From positions 744,001 through 808,000 of the forward strand of contig NZ_CP118247.1 of assembly GCF_028816475.1 (NCBI RefSeq): a DNA stretch of 64,000 nt. The letters are read 5' to 3'. The position numbers and the translations under genes are program-made. Below, piece by piece: positions 61,622 through 64,000 of the stretch. Each line of letters begins with the position of its first letter. The stretch's first letter is position 1. A model generated the notes under the pieces. It had not been told where the DNA came from and did not search any database. It saw only the letters and a list, made by a program, of their open reading frames with translations. The stretch comes from Devosia rhodophyticola (GTDB lineage: Bacteria > Pseudomonadota > Alphaproteobacteria > Rhizobiales > Devosiaceae).

Positions 61622-63049
61622 ATGCCGAAGCTGAACCAAGCCGATGCTGCCAGAGGTGGTGCCCTGTTGCTGATCGAAGGCAATGCGGACAGCGCTCAAT
61701 TGCTGGTGGCCAGCCTGACCGAGTGCCTGTCTGGCGCGCCGGTAATCGTGGCGGTCAGCAGTGGAAAGCAGGCGTTGGCCAGCCTTCGGGCCGAGCAGTT
61801 CGATATTGTGTTGGCCGATCTGGCAAGTCTGGGCGATATCAGCGCGCGCACTGAAGACGTGGTGGGACGGCTGGTCAAGCTGGCCAACGGCGCACTGGTT
61901 CTGGCCCTTTCGGACGGGGCATCGGTTTCAGGGGCCGTGGCGGCCATGCGGGCGGGCGCCCATGATTATGCGGTCAAGCCGCTCAATGGCGCGGCGTTGG
62001 CCGCGCGGATCGGGGAGATGGCCGAGCGGCATGGCAAATGCCGGACGCTATCGGTTGAGGCGACGCCGCAGATCGGGGTTGCTGATTTTGCCGGATTTAT
62101 CGGTTCGTCGAGCGCCATGCAGTTTGTCTATGAGCAGATCGAGCGCATTGCGGCGTCGGCCGCGCCGGTGTTTATCACTGGGGAGAGCGGCACCGGCAAA
62201 GACGTTTGCGCCGAGGCGCTGCACAACAAGGGACCAAGGGCCGGCGGCCCGATCATTGCCATCAATTGTGCGGCCATACCGCGCGATCTAATGGAGAGCG
62301 AATTGTTTGGCGTGGCGCGGGGGCTTTTACCGGCGCACACGAAGATCGCAAGGGCGCGGCGGAACTGGCCGATGGTGGCACTCTATTTCTTGACGAGATC
62401 GGGGAAATGGACCTGTCGCTGCAGACAAAGTTATTGCGGTTTTTGCAGACGGGCACCTTGAGCCGGGTCGGCGAAGCGGGCGTTCGGCAGGTGGATGTGC
62501 GACTTGTCTGCGCCACCAATCGCAACCCGATGCAGTTAATCAGCGAGAAGAAATTCCGCGAAGACCTGTTTTATCGCCTGCATGTGCTGCCGATCCATTT
62601 GCCGCCTCTACGCCAACGACCGACCGACATTCTGGTTCTGGCGCGGCACTTTCTGGGGCGTTACGGCCAGGAAGAGCGCAAGAATTTTTCCGGGTTCAGC
62701 CCGGAGGCCGCCAATTGGCTGATATCGGGCGAATGGCCAGGCAATGTGCGCCAGTTGCAAAATCTGGTGCGGCGACTTGTGGTGATGTTTGATGGTGGCG
62801 AAATTTCGGCCAGCATGGCCAAGGCAGCCGACATTGAGGGGCAGCATCGACCGAACTCGCCCGGGGCCAGCAATGATGCCCGAACAAAGCTGTATCCTGC
62901 CGATGTGGCAGCAGGAGCAACGTATTATCGAAAATGCGGTCGCTCAGTTCGGTGGCAATATTTCGCTGGCGGCGGCGGCGCTTGAGATCAGCCCCTCAAC
63001 AATCTATCGCAAGCGTCAAAGTTGGGCTGAACTCAGCCGCGTTGCCTGA
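61622..63049 (+). pseudogene. Sigma-54-dependent response regulator (FlbD/NtrC-like), two frameshifts as sequenced
   Basis: The gene encodes an N-terminal receiver-like domain (about 1-125, with a reduced acidic pocket), an AAA+ sigma-54 activation domain (Walker A GESGTGKD) and a C-terminal Fis-type helix-turn-helix ([20 protein letters not shown]). Reading shifts by one lost base at the five-G run 62319-62323, after which [16 protein letters not shown] and [10 protein letters not shown] continue in another frame. It shifts back by one extra base near 62860-62866, restoring [19 protein letters not shown] and the stop at 63049. Correcting both gives one protein of about 475 residues. ATG 61622 follows AGGA. 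The neighbouring TipF-like gene suggests flagellar control. Confidence 0.85.
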
Positions 63050-63412
63050 TCAGGCATCGTCGCGCTCGAATTTTATCTTGTCGCCCCAAAAGACAAGATG
63101 ATCGCGGATCGCTTGCGCCGACGGGCCTGGATCGGGGTAGTACCAGACGGCATCCTCGGCGGTCGCGGTCAAGGTTTTCAGGGTAAAATATGCCGCGTCG
63201 CCCATATAGGGGCTGTGGCTCGTAGTATCGGATGTCTCCAGAATGTCCGGGCGTACTTCATCGCGCGGAATATAGAGCCGCACCGGCGCACCGGGCTCAT
63301 CCACTTCAAGCGCATGGATGGTACTGACGATTTCAGCATCATCGAAAATGACGCGAACGCGACCGGTCGCTGGCCTGATCTTGATGTCTTTGGGCTGACA
63401 TTTCTCGGTCAT
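63050..63412 (-). CDS. DUF427 domain protein
   Basis: The 120-residue protein is one DUF427 domain: RVRVIFDDAEIVSTIHALEVDE, VRLYIPRDEVRPDILETSDTTSHSPYMGDAAYFTL and AVWYYPDPGPSAQAIRDHLVFW. The conserved Tyr/Pro/His/Lys pattern of the family is kept, but the function is unknown. It abuts the convergent sigma-54 activator gene and is divergent from groES. Confidence 0.9.
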   Translation of the reverse strand: MTEKCQPKDIKIRPATGRVRVIFDDAEIVSTIHALEVDEPGAPVRLYIPRDEVRPDILETSDTTSHSPYMGDAAYFTLKTLTATAEDAVWYYPDPGPSAQAIRDHLVFWGDKIKFERDDA

Positions 63413-63514
63413 GAATTTTTGCCAGTGCTGGTTATGGGTCTTGGGGGAAGAACCATTCGCGCGGGTTTTGGTTGCCGCAAGGCATAAAATGAAAAATCTA
63501 CGTCAGTGCCGACC

Positions 63515-63543
63515 TTGACGCTCACGAGGGCCTCGCCTATATC
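63515..63543 (+). promoter_or_regulatory. groES promoter
   Basis: TTGACG (63515-63520), a 17-base spacer and TATATC (63538-63543) form a good sigma-70-type promoter. The CTTGAC and CTATAT core also resembles the alphaproteobacterial heat-shock (RpoH) promoter. The CIRCE operator begins 13 bases downstream. Confidence 0.7.
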
Positions 63544-63555
63544 CCCGTTCAGCTG

Positions 63556-63582
63556 TTAGCACTCTCATTCAACGAGTGCCAA
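63556..63582 (+). promoter_or_regulatory. CIRCE operator (HrcA binding site)
   Basis: TTAGCACTC-N9-GAGTGCCAA matches the CIRCE element TTAGCACTC-N9-GAGTGCTAA with one mismatch. It lies between the promoter and the groES ribosome site. HrcA bound here represses groESL, and heat relieves it. Confidence 0.95.
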
Positions 63583-63627
63583 CAAGCGTCAGATTTGCGT
63601 TTCATACAGTTTCTCATAGGAGCAAAC

Positions 63628-63918
63628 ATGAGCTTCCGTCCCCTGCACGACCGCGTGGTCGTCCGTCGCCTTGATGGCGAAGAAAAAACCAAAGGCGGGA
63701 TCATCATCCCCGATACCGCCAAGGAAAAGCCCAGCGAAGGCGTTATCGTTTCAGTTGGCCCCGGTGCCCGTGATGACAATGGCAAGACTGTCGCCCCAGA
63801 CGTCAAGGCTGGCGACCGCGTGCTGTTCGGCAAGTGGAGCGGCACCGAAGTCAAGGTCGACGGCGAAGACCTGTTGATCATGAAAGAAAGCGACATCATG
63901 GGCGTGATCGAAGGCTAA
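63628..63918 (+). CDS. groES: Co-chaperonin GroES
   Basis: GroES caps the GroEL cage during protein folding. The 96-residue protein starts [20 protein letters not shown], has the mobile-loop [16 protein letters not shown] and the core VGPGARDD, and ends [15 protein letters not shown]. Start ATG 63628 follows AGGAG by about six bases. It heads the groES-groEL operon, with CIRCE and promoter upstream. Confidence 0.98.
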   Translation: MSFRPLHDRVVVRRLDGEEKTKGGIIIPDTAKEKPSEGVIVSVGPGARDDNGKTVAPDVKAGDRVLFGKWSGTEVKVDGEDLLIMKESDIMGVIEG

Positions 63919-63968
63919 GGCTTTCGCCCCACCCGACGATTTCCCTTCATTATTAAGGAGCGCCTCAC

Positions 63969-64000
63969 ATGGCTGCTAAAGAAGTAAAGTTCTCCACCGA
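63969..64000 (+). CDS. groEL: 5' end of GroEL chaperonin (truncated by window edge)
   Basis: ATG 63969, preceded by AAGGAG at 63955-63960, starts MAAKEVKFST, the standard GroEL N-terminus. The gene runs off the right edge. It lies 50 bases after groES in the same operon. Confidence 0.95.
   Translation, partial: MAAKEVKFST

Noticed and set aside
1-64000. Prophage, insertion sequence or CRISPR array
   Set aside because: No integrase, transposase, terminal repeats, phage structural genes or repeat-spacer pattern were seen on either strand.

Overview
The window looks like chromosomal DNA of an alphaproteobacterium of the order Hyphomicrobiales, plausibly a Devosia-type organism. This is inferred from gene content and order: IalB, DUF1127, DUF2093, DUF4170 and DUF6101 proteins, the rsmE-gshA/ubiA and xseA/purD arrangements, a zwf-pgl-edd operon, and a cobalamin cluster of the Rhizobium type. 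Base composition is high GC. No rRNA, tRNA, CRISPR array, prophage or insertion sequence was recognised. It is mostly dense housekeeping DNA with short, often overlapping gene junctions.

Layout. 1-3.3 kb: the 5' end of a probable cytochrome c oxidase subunit II gene, an IalB protein, a PilZ protein, a divergent DUF1127/LysR pair and an AT-richer orphan coiled-coil/zinc-ribbon gene. 3.5-15.6 kb: glutathione synthesis (gshA), rRNA methylation (rsmE), ubiquinone (ubiA), a CysQ-like phosphatase, an LpxB-like glycosyltransferase, xseA, purD, a patatin lipase, tadA and an EamA exporter. 15.6-17.9 kb: an AT-richer AAA protein resembling the anticodon nuclease RloC, followed by 0.7 kb of non-coding DNA with palindromic repeats. 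18.6-25.4 kb: mutL (frameshifted near its 3' end) and a sugar-kinase-zwf-pgl-edd operon for Entner-Doudoroff catabolism.

25.5-47.2 kb is a cobalamin/cobalt region in five transcription blocks: cobU; cobA-cobB-cobQ-cobD; cbiD-cobK; cbiX-cobH-cobL-cobI-cbiG/cobJ-cobM; and cbtB-cbtA-cobW-cobN-cobO behind a textbook cobalamin riboswitch. It mixes late-cobalt-insertion genes (cobN, cobK, cobL) with early-insertion types (cbiX, cbiD, full-length cbiG), while cobG and cobF are absent from the window. A CDF metal exporter is divergent from cbiX. 47.2-50.4 kb: a zinc-uptake operon (a 35-codon membrane-peptide ORF, aztA, aztB, aztC, zur) behind a palindromic Zur-like operator.

50.4-64 kb: rsmD, a pseudouridine synthase with a long disordered tail, a lipoprotein, lspA, ileS, an SDR oxidoreductase, ribF (two frameshifts), a HAD hydrolase, a TipF-like degenerate EAL protein divergent from a sigma-54 activator (two compensating frameshifts), a DUF427 protein, and the groES-groEL operon with a CIRCE operator, cut by the window edge.

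The most unusual signals are five single-base indels at short G/C runs in three genes including mutL (sequencing error or a mismatch-repair-deficient lineage), the mixed cobalamin gene set, and the lone RloC-like nuclease.
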